Shown here piece by piece: positions 50,365-59,732 of a stretch of 64,000 nt of DNA. Made by a program: the position numbers and the translations under genes. The stretch's first letter is position 1; the number at the start of each line of letters is the position of its first letter. The stretch comes from Cyanobacteria bacterium REEB67. GTDB lineage: Bacteria > Cyanobacteriota > Vampirovibrionia > Obscuribacterales > Obscuribacteraceae. The DNA is taken from the NCBI GenBank assembly GCA_018971775.1, contig JAGXAB010000024.1, positions 1-64,000 on the forward strand, in the 5' to 3' direction. Below the pieces are notes generated by a model that made no database searches, was not told the DNA's origin, and worked only from the letters and a program-made list of their open reading frames with translations.

Positions 50365-53001
50365 ATGACAGAAGCAAACGCAAGCCAGACTCAGACGACA
50401 AGCGGTCGTCCATTCAAGGCCTGGGTCTTCCCCGACAGTGCTCTGCCGACGGCCGATCTGGTGGAAGTTTGTGGGGGTTCGCAGCTTCTGGCCGGTGTTC
50501 TGCAAAGACGGGGCTTTGGCACGGCGGCCGCTATCTCAGAATTTCTCGACGAGAGTCTTTACGTTGCAACTGCCCCGCATGAGCTTCCTAATGTCGACAA
50601 AGCGGTCGCTCGCATTGCCGAGGCTATTTCTCTCGGCCAGCAAATCACCGTATATGGTGACTATGATGTTGATGGTATCACCGGTACTTCTGTATTGCTC
50701 ACCGTTCTCAAAGCGCTTGAAGCTAAGGTGGATTTTTATATCCCCAATCGGGCTACAGAGGGGTACGGGCTCAATCTAAAGGCCGTGAGCGTGCTGGCCA
50801 GCAAGCACCGCACCAAGCTTATAATCACCTGCGATTGTGGTGTTTCCAATTTTGCCGAGATCAATCTCGCTAAATCCCTCGGTGTCGACAGTCTTGTTCT
50901 CGACCATCATACGATGCCTGAGATGCTACCGCCGGCGGTGGCAGTCGTCCATCCTAAACTGCTGGCCGAAGATCATCCTCTCTTCCATTTGCCCGGCGTC
51001 GGCGTCGCATATAAAGTCTGTGAGGCGCTTTTGACTCGCTTTGGCAAGGAGGAAGAAATTGCCAAATTGCTCGACTATGTCACTCTGGGCATGATTGCTG
51101 ACCTTGTTCCCCTGGTCAAAGAAAATCGCTATCTGGTAAAAATTGGCCTGCCCGCCCTGGTCGGCTCGCCTCGTCCCGGCATCCGTGCCCTGCTCACTCA
51201 GGTGGCAGGCAAGGAAGATACAGATCTTGTTGGCTTCGGCCTTGCTCCACGTATTAATGCAGTCGGCCGTCTTTCCGATGCCAAATTTGCCGTGGAGCTT
51301 CTCACCACCGACGATACAGCCCGCGCCGATCAGCTCGCTATTCAAATGCAACGAGACAATGCTCGCCGCCAGGAGCTTTGCGAGAAAGTCTATCAGGAAG
51401 CCGAGGCGATGGTCTTGACCCGCTGTGACCTCAATGTCGATAAAGCGATCGCCATCTATGCCGAAGGCTGGCATCACGGTGTTGTCGGTATCGTCGCCTC
51501 GCGGCTTGTCGAGCGTTTCCAGCGACCGGTCTTTATCGGCGAGCTCGATAGCGAAGAAAATATGGTGCGCGGTTCGGCGCGGGGAGTCGACCAGATCGAT
51601 CTCTACGAAGTACTCAAGGCCAACGAACATCTTCTCTACAAATGGGGCGGTCATAAAATGGCCGCCGGCTTCGCTATCGAGCTCGATAAGGCCGAGGCGG
51701 CCACTCGTGGTATCGTCGCTGCTTGTGGCCGTATGCTCGGGGGCCAACCGCTCAGTATGAAGCTGGAGATTGATGCCATCGCCAATGGTGCCACTCTCGA
51801 TCTTTCCACCGTCAAAGATCTCAATCGCATGGCGCCTTTTGGCATGGCTAATAAAAAGCCCGTGCTTTACATGGAGAAAGGTGTGGTCACTTCGACCAGG
51901 TTGCTCGGCAAGGAAGGTAAGCATCACCGTGTTATCGTCCAGGAGCTCGGTAGCGGTCGCGAATTCGAAAGTGTCATGTGGAATAGCAAAAACCGCGTCC
52001 CGGCCGACGGCGATCAGATTGACATTGTTTTCAATCCAGACATAAACACTTATAAGGGTGTCGACCGTCTACAACTCGTTTTGCTTGATTGGCGTCGGCA
52101 TGGCTATAAAGAAATGCCGCTGGAAGATTTGCAAGCCGCAGCTCTCGATGCTGGTTCGGAGCAGAGCAAGCAAAATTTCGATCCGGCCGCTGCCGGTGCT
52201 GGAGCCGGAAACGGAAAAGACGGTGGGCGTGATGCCGGCGATAAGGGACGGCGTCCGATCGCGGCATCGACTGGCGGTGAGTCTCCCACCGCCGTCAAAT
52301 TTGTCTTCAAAGATCTGCGCTCCTTTGCCGCCAATGCCGAAGTGGTCAAAAAAGCTCAAGCCAAACTCGGCAAAGATTTGCTCGTCTTTGGAGAATCGTG
52401 CGGCCGCGTTGACGGTATCGACTTTGTCGATCGCACCCAGGTGAGCGAAAAAGACCACCTGCTGCTCTGGCAATTTCCTCCGACTTTGAAAAATTTGCAA
52501 GATTTGATCAAACAGAGCAAGGCCACCAATCTTTATATGGTCGGTTGCCAGGATGATGATCTGGAAGAACCTGCCTTTTTCCTCAAGCGCCTGCTCGGTC
52601 TCGTGCGATTCGCTATCAATCAGCGCGAAGGTCAGGTCGAAGGCGATAAGCTGGCCGCCCTGCTAGGAGCGAGTAAGATGTCAGTGGCTCTGGCTCTGAC
52701 CGCCCTTAAAAAAGTGCACTGGATCGATTGGTTTTCCGAGAATGGCATGCTTTATCTTGACATGCTCGGCCAGCCCATGGAAAGCGTTGAAGATACCCAG
52801 GAGTACAAGCAGCTGGCGGCATCTCTTGACCAGGTCAAGAAGTTTAGGCAGTGGTGTCAGGAATGCAGCATGAACGAGCTACAATTAGCGCTTGTGCCCA
52901 ATCGTGTGACGCTGGCCGCCACACCACTGGAATCTCTCGAGCCGACCGAAATCTCAGGTCAGCCTGGCGTTCTCAAATCGGTCACCACTTACGGCGACTA
53001 A
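50365..53001 (+). CDS. recJ: Single-stranded-DNA-specific exonuclease RecJ
   Basis: RecJ digests single-stranded DNA 5' to 3' in recombination and repair. The DHH phosphoesterase motifs are clear: VYGDYDVDGITGTS (about residue 95-108), IITCDCGVSN (about 153), VLDHHTMPE (about 178) and the DHHA1-type GWHHGVVGIVASRL and KWGGHKMAAGF. The protein has 878 residues, about 300 more than E. coli RecJ. The extra C-terminal part, after a Gly-rich linker near residue 615-645, is like the second C-terminal domain of Gram-positive RecJ. apt follows after 68 nt, as in the recJ-apt order of Firmicutes. Confidence 0.96.
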   Translation: MTEANASQTQTTSGRPFKAWVFPDSALPTADLVEVCGGSQLLAGVLQRRGFGTAAAISEFLDESLYVATAPHELPNVDKAVARIAEAISLGQQITVYGDYDVDGITGTSVLLTVLKALEAKVDFYIPNRATEGYGLNLKAVSVLASKHRTKLIITCDCGVSNFAEINLAKSLGVDSLVLDHHTMPEMLPPAVAVVHPKLLAEDHPLFHLPGVGVAYKVCEALLTRFGKEEEIAKLLDYVTLGMIADLVPLVKENRYLVKIGLPALVGSPRPGIRALLTQVAGKEDTDLVGFGLAPRINAVGRLSDAKFAVELLTTDDTARADQLAIQMQRDNARRQELCEKVYQEAEAMVLTRCDLNVDKAIAIYAEGWHHGVVGIVASRLVERFQRPVFIGELDSEENMVRGSARGVDQIDLYEVLKANEHLLYKWGGHKMAAGFAIELDKAEAATRGIVAACGRMLGGQPLSMKLEIDAIANGATLDLSTVKDLNRMAPFGMANKKPVLYMEKGVVTSTRLLGKEGKHHRVIVQELGSGREFESVMWNSKNRVPADGDQIDIVFNPDINTYKGVDRLQLVLLDWRRHGYKEMPLEDLQAAALDAGSEQSKQNFDPAAAGAGAGNGKDGGRDAGDKGRRPIAASTGGESPTAVKFVFKDLRSFAANAEVVKKAQAKLGKDLLVFGESCGRVDGIDFVDRTQVSEKDHLLLWQFPPTLKNLQDLIKQSKATNLYMVGCQDDDLEEPAFFLKRLLGLVRFAINQREGQVEGDKLAALLGASKMSVALALTALKKVHWIDWFSENGMLYLDMLGQPMESVEDTQEYKQLAASLDQVKKFRQWCQECSMNELQLALVPNRVTLAATPLESLEPTEISGQPGVLKSVTTYGD

Positions 53002-53069
53002 TTTAGCGACTAACTTAGCGCCTAGTTTTACCCCCCGGCCAAATCATTGGCTGAGTAAGAGGAATTTTC

Positions 53070-53657
53070 ATGACCTCCCAGAAGTTAGCCGGTCAGCAGT
53101 CGAGCCTGACCTTGCCTTTGTCCGCCGAACAATCTGACTGGTTGAAAGGCACCATCCGCGATGTGCCTGATTTCCCCAAAAAAGGTATCGTCTTCAAAGA
53201 TCTGACGACAATGATGAAGGACCCGCGCGCCTTTTCTTTTGTCTTGAATGTACTGTCCGAAAAATGTCGCTCTCTCAAGCCGACGGTAATTGTCGGTATT
53301 GAAGCGCGCGGCTTCATTCTCGCTCCGGCCATTGCTCATCAACTGGACGTCGGCTTTGTCCCTGTACGCAAGCCGGGCAAATTGCCCTGGCACACCGAAA
53401 AAGTCTCCTACGATCTGGAGTACGGTCAGGACACGATTGAAGTGCACAAAGATGCTGTCAATAAGACCGATCGGGTGATCATCATCGATGATTTACTCGC
53501 CACCGGCGGTACTGCTCTGGCGGCCAAACAATTGATGGAGAAGCTGGAAGCGCAAGTGATCGCCTGCGGTTTCTTGGTCGAGCTCGATTTTCTGGCCGGC
53601 CGTGCCCGTGTCGAAGGCAGTGACAAGACTGAAGTCTTTTCGGTAGTTCATTTCTAG
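53070..53657 (+). CDS. apt: Adenine phosphoribosyltransferase
   Basis: Apt salvages adenine to AMP with PRPP. The 195-residue protein has the APT start WLKGTIRDVPDFPKKGIVFKD, the VGIEARGFILAPAIA block and the PRPP-binding motif RVIIIDDLLATGGTALAA. ATG 53070 has GAGGAA at suitable distance. Downstream of recJ on the same strand, probably in one transcript. Confidence 0.96.
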   Translation: MTSQKLAGQQSSLTLPLSAEQSDWLKGTIRDVPDFPKKGIVFKDLTTMMKDPRAFSFVLNVLSEKCRSLKPTVIVGIEARGFILAPAIAHQLDVGFVPVRKPGKLPWHTEKVSYDLEYGQDTIEVHKDAVNKTDRVIIIDDLLATGGTALAAKQLMEKLEAQVIACGFLVELDFLAGRARVEGSDKTEVFSVVHF

Positions 53658-53715
53658 AAGTGTGCGGGCAAATTTTCCCGGAAAGTTGCCAGCAAATTCT
53701 CTAAAGTAATTGTGT

Positions 53716-54102
53716 TCAATCGTCTCGAGCTCGCCAGAGATAACTCTCCAGATTGATTGTGCCGGCGCTGTCGAAAACTATCCCCTCGGCCTCCAGCAAT
53801 GATTGCTGCAGACCCGAGGGGATGTTTGGTTCATTATTGGTGCTTACCTGACCACGGCTATTGATCACTCGATGCCAGGGCACGTTGTGAGAATTAAAAG
53901 GATAGTTTTGTCCATTTTGTCCTTTTTTGCCTGTCTCTGCCGGTAGGGCGCGCATCGCCCAGCCGACGGCCGCGGCACTGAGTCGCTTGTCCATCAACCT
54001 GCTGATCTCGCCGTAAGTCAAAACTTTGCCCCGGGGGATCTTTTGCACAATGGCATAGACTTGATTGAAAGGCGTATCTTTGCTCTTCGACATCGGGCGC
54101 AC
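53716..54102 (-). CDS. Alkyltransferase-like protein (ATL), Cys replaced by Trp
   Basis: The sequence follows the C-terminal domain of O6-alkylguanine-DNA alkyltransferases: IPRGKVLTYGEISRLM, AVGWAMRA and VPWHRVINSRGQVS. The active-site PCHR is PWHR (residues 75-78), so the alkyl-accepting Cys is absent. ATL proteins of this kind bind alkylated guanine and hand it to nucleotide excision repair. Residues 52-70 contain a Gly/Asn/Gln-rich insert. It is the last gene of the leftward GH3-GT4-MFS-hydrolase run, 18 nt after the hydrolase gene. GTG 54102 or ATG 54093 may be the start. Confidence 0.88.
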   Translation of the reverse strand: MRPMSKSKDTPFNQVYAIVQKIPRGKVLTYGEISRLMDKRLSAAAVGWAMRALPAETGKKGQNGQNYPFNSHNVPWHRVINSRGQVSTNNEPNIPSGLQQSLLEAEGIVFDSAGTINLESYLWRARDD

Positions 54103-54120
54103 CAGCCACTAACCTACTAA

Positions 54121-55164
54121 TCAGGGGGCGATTTCCGCGATTTCTCCGCGGCCGGTTTCGACGGCGGCGGTGGCCTGTGGTCTGGCTTCTTGCCTGGCCA
54201 GCCAGGTGTCGATGATTTCGGCTATGGCCGGATCGACTTCGCGATGTTCGAGCAGGAGATGGCCTTTGCCCTGCAATATCGTAAATTGCTTTTGATTGGA
54301 GCCGATGCGTTGCATCAATTTATGCAGAGACTTTGTATCCTGCACCCGGTCCTTGGCGCCGGCAATCATCAAAATCGGCATTGACTGAGGGATTTTTTCT
54401 ACTTCTTTGATGCTGTTTTTATTGGTGATGTTGGCTTTGATCAAATCGGTCGGACTGATCGCCGTTGTTGTTTCGGCATCGTTGACCATCGCTTCGGTGA
54501 CCGAGCGTTTCTCGGTCAAAACAGGCTTCATATATGGTTTCAGGTCGATCGGACGTTTGGGATGCTCCAGGCCTTTGGCGATTGTCACGGCCCAGTGCGC
54601 GCGCGGCATCAGGCGGCGATTTTTATTTGTCATGCCCACCGATATGACACCATCCATCAAAGTCGGCTCGGTGCTTGCTTCCCAGAGAGCCATATTAGCG
54701 CCCAGGCTTTCGCCCAGACAAAATATTTTTTTACCCGGATAAGCCTTGCGCAGCGCCTGTAAAACATGGGTCAGGTCGTCCTTGCTCATACCGTAGTGGA
54801 TGGCCCGATCCTCTCCAAAATCAGCGCTGTTGGTGAGCCAGTCTCCATAACCACGGATGTCGGCTGAATAAACTGTGTAGCCCTGACCAGTGAGGTGACG
54901 GGCGATACCATCATAGGCCCGACCGTTAAAAATCAAGGCCGGTACGGCGACAATAACGCCCTTGTTGACGACGCTTGTATCTTGCCAGGCATGCACCGGA
55001 ATTTTAAGCTGTCGACCGAGCGGGGATTGATTTTGAAATTCAACCGCCGCCAAGACCGGCATGTTCAGGCTATTTAAAAGCGGCAGCGCCGACAGCACCA
55101 TCGCCAGCAGAGCGTTGGGCTGCGATTTCTTGACAGGTGCCGGTCTATTTGCCACTTTTTCCAT
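54121..55164 (-). CDS. Alpha/beta hydrolase, possibly exported
   Basis: The 347-residue protein resembles serine aminopeptidase / lysophospholipase-type hydrolases. The nucleophile elbow is FCLGESLGANMALW, the acid AGAKDRVQDTK and the His GKGHLLLEH. The N-terminus has a hydrophobic segment (NALLAMVLSALPLLNSLNMPVLAA) that may be an export signal. Its 5' end overlaps the MFS gene by 20 nt, so it is coupled to it. The substrate is unknown; a lipid or ester fits the neighbourhood. Confidence 0.8.
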   Translation of the reverse strand: MEKVANRPAPVKKSQPNALLAMVLSALPLLNSLNMPVLAAVEFQNQSPLGRQLKIPVHAWQDTSVVNKGVIVAVPALIFNGRAYDGIARHLTGQGYTVYSADIRGYGDWLTNSADFGEDRAIHYGMSKDDLTHVLQALRKAYPGKKIFCLGESLGANMALWEASTEPTLMDGVISVGMTNKNRRLMPRAHWAVTIAKGLEHPKRPIDLKPYMKPVLTEKRSVTEAMVNDAETTTAISPTDLIKANITNKNSIKEVEKIPQSMPILMIAGAKDRVQDTKSLHKLMQRIGSNQKQFTILQGKGHLLLEHREVDPAIAEIIDTWLARQEARPQATAAVETGRGEIAEIAP

Positions 55165-56629
55165 CCCTTAATGGTACCTCAGGCAAAAACAAATTGAGTA
55201 AAAGAGTAAGTACTATAAATGAGGCATAGATATAGAGCACTTGACTGGTTGCCGTTTGTAGATTGCCCACTTTCAGCAAGCAGAGCATCAGAGCGCTCAT
55301 TAAGCCGGTGCCGATTGTGCCGCCAAGAGAGCGGAAAAATTGGGTCATGGAAGTGGCTACACCCATGATTTCGGACGGGACGATTTTTTGAATGATAATC
55401 GTGTGCACCGGCAGCAGCAGTCCCAGGCCGACGCCACCAAGAGCTGCCGCCGCGAGCAGGGCGCTGAGCGAATTTTCGGCGGAGACCTGATTGAGGCCAG
55501 CCTGTACTGCCTGCACTTGCACGCCGATCAGGGCCGTGCCGAGGGCGAGCAGGGTGAGGCCCGAAAGGATAAGCAATTTGTAGCGGCCGCTTTTGGAGAG
55601 GATCAAACCGCCGGCGATACTCGCGCCGGCCACAACGATCATCAAAGGTGTGAGCGTGACGCCTGTAGCGGTGGCCGAGCGCAGAAGCAGTTGTTGCAGT
55701 ATCGTCGCCAGAAGAAGCATCGAGCCAAACAGGCCGATGCCGGTAATAAAGACCGTAGTAAGCGAAATGGCAATCAGGCGGTCTTTGAATATCGTCAGTG
55801 GTATCAAAGGCTCGATCGCTTTTTCTTCGCAGCGGATAAAGAGGTAGAAAGCCAGCAAAGCGCCACCGAGCTCGACGGCGGCACTAGGACTGAAGTGGCC
55901 CAGTCGACCGATTTCGGCCGCACCTAAAATAACCGGCACGATCGTCAGGACGAAAAAAACAATACCTTTGTAATCGATGATCGCTCTAGCCAGTTTGCGT
56001 GTCGTCAGCGGAAAGGAAAGATAGAGGAAGAGGGCGGCTATAGCGCTGAGCGGGATATTCATATAGAAAACCAGGCGCCATGAGCTTTTGTCGGCGATGA
56101 AACCGCCCAGTACCGGACCGACCAGGGCCGCTACGATAAAGGCCGCGGCAAGGAAACCCTGATACTTGCCTCGTTCGGCCACTGGAAAAACTTCGCCAAT
56201 CGAAACGAAGCACAAGCCAAGCATGGCGCCGCCGGCCAGACCTTGCAGGGCACGAGCGAGAATGAGCTGGTCGATAGCATCGAGACCGAAGAGCACAGGT
56301 ATGGAGCCGGCTGCTCCGCAAAGCGTGGAAGCGGCGGCGAAAAGCAAAATCGCCGCCAGCAATACATTTTTTACACCATAAATGTCTGCCAGTTTACCGG
56401 CCAATGGTGTGGCGATTGTCGAAAAAAGCAGATAGGCGGTGATGATCCAGGCTGACTTATCGACGGCGTTGAGGGCCGCCGCGATTTTCGGTATGGCGAT
56501 ATTCAAAACCGTCTGGTCCAGAGCCGAGAGAAGAATGGCTATTTGCAGGGCGATGCAAACACCAGCGATGTTTTTCTTCGCCGGGGCCAGGCTGTTTTGT
56601 GGCTGTAAATCTAGGCTTTGCTCTGACAA
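55145..56629 (-). CDS. MFS multidrug/lipid exporter (DHA2, EmrB/QacA type)
   Basis: The 494-residue membrane protein has the DHA2-type start with 14 likely membrane helices. Motif C-like sequence (FIVAALVGPVLGGFIAD) marks an antiporter. Motif D1-like SALDQTVLNIAIPKIAAAL and motif A-like AGKLADIYGVKNV are present. Drug, fatty-acid or glycolipid export is typical. The start overlaps the GT4 gene by 19 nt. Confidence 0.9.
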   Translation of the reverse strand: MSEQSLDLQPQNSLAPAKKNIAGVCIALQIAILLSALDQTVLNIAIPKIAAALNAVDKSAWIITAYLLFSTIATPLAGKLADIYGVKNVLLAAILLFAAASTLCGAAGSIPVLFGLDAIDQLILARALQGLAGGAMLGLCFVSIGEVFPVAERGKYQGFLAAAFIVAALVGPVLGGFIADKSSWRLVFYMNIPLSAIAALFLYLSFPLTTRKLARAIIDYKGIVFFVLTIVPVILGAAEIGRLGHFSPSAAVELGGALLAFYLFIRCEEKAIEPLIPLTIFKDRLIAISLTTVFITGIGLFGSMLLLATILQQLLLRSATATGVTLTPLMIVVAGASIAGGLILSKSGRYKLLILSGLTLLALGTALIGVQVQAVQAGLNQVSAENSLSALLAAAALGGVGLGLLLPVHTIIIQKIVPSEIMGVATSMTQFFRSLGGTIGTGLMSALMLCLLKVGNLQTATSQVLYIYASFIVLTLLLNLFLPEVPLRDGKSGK

Positions 56630-57912
56630 AAATTGCCGCTTCCGCTTTGATTGGCCGCCCTTTTCACCATCGCTTCGAATTTGCCAGCCAGGGCTTCAGC
56701 GCTGAAGCGTGTGCTGACATTGTTCTGCAAGATTTTGATGCGGGCCAGGTTGGCCCTGGTATTGCGCCGCATCCAGTTGAGACGATTGGTGAGATTGCCC
56801 GGGGCGCTCAGATCGGTAAGCCAGTATTCATCTTCGATGACGAAGCGTCCGCCGTCATGCGGATGCACGACCACGGGTAGACCGGCCAGCACCGCTTCGA
56901 CGACGGCGTTGCCCAGGTGCTCGCGCAAACTGGGCAGGACAAAAACATCGGCGGCGTGCAAAATTTCACTGACACGCTCTTGGGTGACATTGAGCCACTG
57001 TACGCGATCTCCGAGCAGGCGTCGTCCCTGCTCCTGCAAGCCATCGCTATCCACTTCCGGAGCGCCGCATAAAAGCAATTTGCAATTTGGATCGTCGATT
57101 GCGCCCACTTCGTCGAGGAGATAGTCTATTCGCTTGTGGTATTTATTCCAGGCCGCGACACAAACAATTACCCAATCGCTTTCTTCCAGGCCGAGCGATT
57201 CTCTGGTGCGGGTGCGCTCGCGGGCGGCGTCTTCGATACTGGTGATGGCCGGTGCCGGCACACAATTACTGAGCAATTCCATTTTTTCGAGCGGTATGCC
57301 AAATTGCAAGGCCTCGTCAAAGGCATGATTTTCGATTTGCTGTACCAGATCATAATCTGCATAATTTTGCGGTTTGAGCATGCCGCCATTAGCAAAAATG
57401 ATCTTGAAATTTAGATTGAAAGCCACTCTCGACGCGCGCAGCAAATAGGCGAGCGGAATGTCTTTGGTCCAGATCACGTCAGGCTGGAAAGAGAGTAGCT
57501 CAAAATTGAGAGCCGACCAGAAGCTAATTTGCTCGGCGCCATAGGTCATTTCCCAGCGCTGTTGCTCCTGCATAAAAGGAACATAGTGAAATGGACGGGT
57601 CCACAAGCTATTGCGCGGGAAATTCCAGAGCTGTTTGCCGCCTTCGTGCTTGCCGCCGCAAAATAGTCGGACATCCATGTCCGTATGCTGATCGAGTGCG
57701 TGAAACCAGCGCGCCGTCGAAATTTCAAAGCCGCGGTGAATATTGCCGAGGCCCGAGCTGACCAGGGCAAGTTTGACCGGCTTGACTGGAGCAATCGCTA
57801 CTGCGTTTGCTGCTTCATGCAATTCGGCCGCTTTTTCCACGGCTTTATCTGTGGTGCCGGCAGCAGCGTCAACCAGGTTATTTTCTTCGGAGTGTCGATT
57901 AAATGCTAACAC
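56611..57912 (-). CDS. Glycosyltransferase family 4-like
   Basis: The GT-B-fold protein has 433 residues. An N-terminal Rossmann start KLALVSSGLGNIHRGFEIST is followed by the C-terminal donor-binding motif SLREHLGNAVVEAVLAGLPVVV, with the E(x7)E pattern of retaining GT4 enzymes. Nucleotide-sugar donor and acceptor are unknown. It is 1 nt from the GH3 gene and overlaps the MFS gene, so it belongs to the same operon. Confidence 0.88.
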   Translation of the reverse strand: MLAFNRHSEENNLVDAAAGTTDKAVEKAAELHEAANAVAIAPVKPVKLALVSSGLGNIHRGFEISTARWFHALDQHTDMDVRLFCGGKHEGGKQLWNFPRNSLWTRPFHYVPFMQEQQRWEMTYGAEQISFWSALNFELLSFQPDVIWTKDIPLAYLLRASRVAFNLNFKIIFANGGMLKPQNYADYDLVQQIENHAFDEALQFGIPLEKMELLSNCVPAPAITSIEDAARERTRTRESLGLEESDWVIVCVAAWNKYHKRIDYLLDEVGAIDDPNCKLLLCGAPEVDSDGLQEQGRRLLGDRVQWLNVTQERVSEILHAADVFVLPSLREHLGNAVVEAVLAGLPVVVHPHDGGRFVIEDEYWLTDLSAPGNLTNRLNWMRRNTRANLARIKILQNNVSTRFSAEALAGKFEAMVKRAANQSGSGNFCQSKA

Positions 57913-57913
57913 T

Positions 57914-59653
57914 TCAGATTCCGCTCAGGCTTTGGGACACTTTAGAGAGATGACCGGCAGGCGCATTTAAAAGTTCCGCTTCGAAATATTTGCGCACCTC
58001 GTCTTTCGGATTTAGATGACTGACTTTGATCTGCGCGTCGGCTACGCCCTGGCTTGTCAAAAACTTGCGGAAGTTTTCGTAACTACCCTGGCGGAGATTT
58101 TTCGTTTCTATCTCTCCAAGCCTGAGGGATTGCCTTTTGACTTTGTATTCGCTGTTTTCCCGGGCCAGCTCGTTATCGATCAGTGCTGCAAAATTTGAGG
58201 GACGGGCCGCGCCGGCATAAGCGTCTGTGCCATTATCGACCCGATTATCTGTTTCCAGCCAGACTTCATAATGGGGCTCAGGCCGAAAAACCGGTACGAC
58301 GGTAAAAAAGCGCAATTTGACCGAAGCTTCTCGGGCGACCCGATTGACTGCAGTCGTTACCTGCAATTCGGTGATTTTTTCGCCGGTGAAGGATGAAATG
58401 TTGCCACCCTTATATTGAAATTCGATCAAGGGCGTGGCGTTATAGAAGCCGGTCACCTTCACGACGTCATTGATGTTGTAGCGATACAAGCCACCGGATG
58501 TGGTGAACAAGATAAAGTAATTGGCTCCCTCTTTTAGCTGGTCGGCGAGCAAGACCGTCGGCTTTTCGGCCTGGATTTCGTCTTCGGGGACAAACTCGAA
58601 AAAATGCGACTGGATGGCCAGCACTTGCAGGCCCGGTCCCATGAAGACGGTGCCCCGGCCCTCGCTCGCCCCATAGGTAATATCGCAGACGGGCACATTA
58701 CCGAAATACTGAGGGAAATCAGCGAGATAGAAGGATGCGGCGGCCTTGGTCCAGCATGAAACAACGCTCAGGGTCGGCCAGATTTTGTGCGGCACAAACT
58801 GGCCGCTTCCGAAAAGCTCTCTCAAAAAGGCGGCACGCTCGGGGTTTGCCCGGAGCAAAGGGGTGATGGCGGCGCGAGCCTCCGAGCTCAGTTTGTCGGA
58901 CCGACCGCAGTCGGGCGGGCTGATTATGCCTCCGGCAATATCTTCTATTAATGATGGCGCATACTCTTGCAACCTTCGGCAGAGCAAGCTGATCGTGCTC
59001 GGATTGAGTGTATAGAAGCAGGAAAGCGGCAGTACGAGCGCCAGGCGCAACAATGTGTAATAGCGCGTGTCGTAGTCTTCGATCAAATAAACTTCATAGG
59101 GAATTGGTGAAATGAATTTTTTGATCAAAAAGGGTTCTTTTTGAAAGAGCTGGCCGGAGATTGCTCCGTATGGCGTGCCGCCTTCTGTGCGCCCTTCTTC
59201 CGCCGGCGAAGCAATCGAGAGTGTGACGCCGCCGTCGATTTTGGGAAAGGATTTGAGCAGATGATAGCCGGAGACTACCGAAGCGTGGCGAAACTCTTCC
59301 ATATAGCCGGGAGTAATCGGGATATATTTCGGTTTGCCGCTCGTGCCGCTCGTTGTTGCGTACATGAGCGGTTCGGCTGTGGTCAGGACCTTTTTTTCGC
59401 CGGCCGTAGCGCGCTCGACATAGGGGCGAAAGTCTTCGTATTCGCGGATTGGGACGGCTGCCTGGAAGTCGGCGATTGATTTGATCGAGGCAAAATTATG
59501 ATCACGACCAAAAGAAGAATCGGCATTGGCGGCAATGATCGAGAGCAGCTTGGCCGTTTGCGCAACTCGCGGTTTATGGCTCAGCGCCTTAAACTTGCTG
59601 ATTTTGCCCTCGGCAAGCAGACTGAAGGCTCGGTATAAGGCCTGCCGAAACAA
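57914..59653 (-). CDS. GH3-family acyl-adenylate/amido synthetase-like enzyme
   Basis: The 579-residue protein belongs to the GH3 branch of the ANL superfamily. The phosphate loop is LMYATTSGTSGKPKYIPIT (about residue 100), the second ATP motif is ITYGASEGRGTVFM (about 331) and the third TTSGGLYRYNINDVVKVTGF (about 390). Plant GH3 enzymes join acids to amino acids via AMP esters; bacterial ones are little studied. Here it could activate a fatty or polyketide acid. It leads the leftward operon and is separated from the GT2 gene by 79 nt, divergently. Confidence 0.88.
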   Translation of the reverse strand: MFRQALYRAFSLLAEGKISKFKALSHKPRVAQTAKLLSIIAANADSSFGRDHNFASIKSIADFQAAVPIREYEDFRPYVERATAGEKKVLTTAEPLMYATTSGTSGKPKYIPITPGYMEEFRHASVVSGYHLLKSFPKIDGGVTLSIASPAEEGRTEGGTPYGAISGQLFQKEPFLIKKFISPIPYEVYLIEDYDTRYYTLLRLALVLPLSCFYTLNPSTISLLCRRLQEYAPSLIEDIAGGIISPPDCGRSDKLSSEARAAITPLLRANPERAAFLRELFGSGQFVPHKIWPTLSVVSCWTKAAASFYLADFPQYFGNVPVCDITYGASEGRGTVFMGPGLQVLAIQSHFFEFVPEDEIQAEKPTVLLADQLKEGANYFILFTTSGGLYRYNINDVVKVTGFYNATPLIEFQYKGGNISSFTGEKITELQVTTAVNRVAREASVKLRFFTVVPVFRPEPHYEVWLETDNRVDNGTDAYAGAARPSNFAALIDNELARENSEYKVKRQSLRLGEIETKNLRQGSYENFRKFLTSQGVADAQIKVSHLNPKDEVRKYFEAELLNAPAGHLSKVSQSLSGI

Positions 59654-59732
59654 TGCTTGTTTATCCTTTTCTCTAAATCCAAAATTCTTTTGGCATTATA
59701 CTCTTAACTCCGCTCGGGGAATTTTGTCCTAC

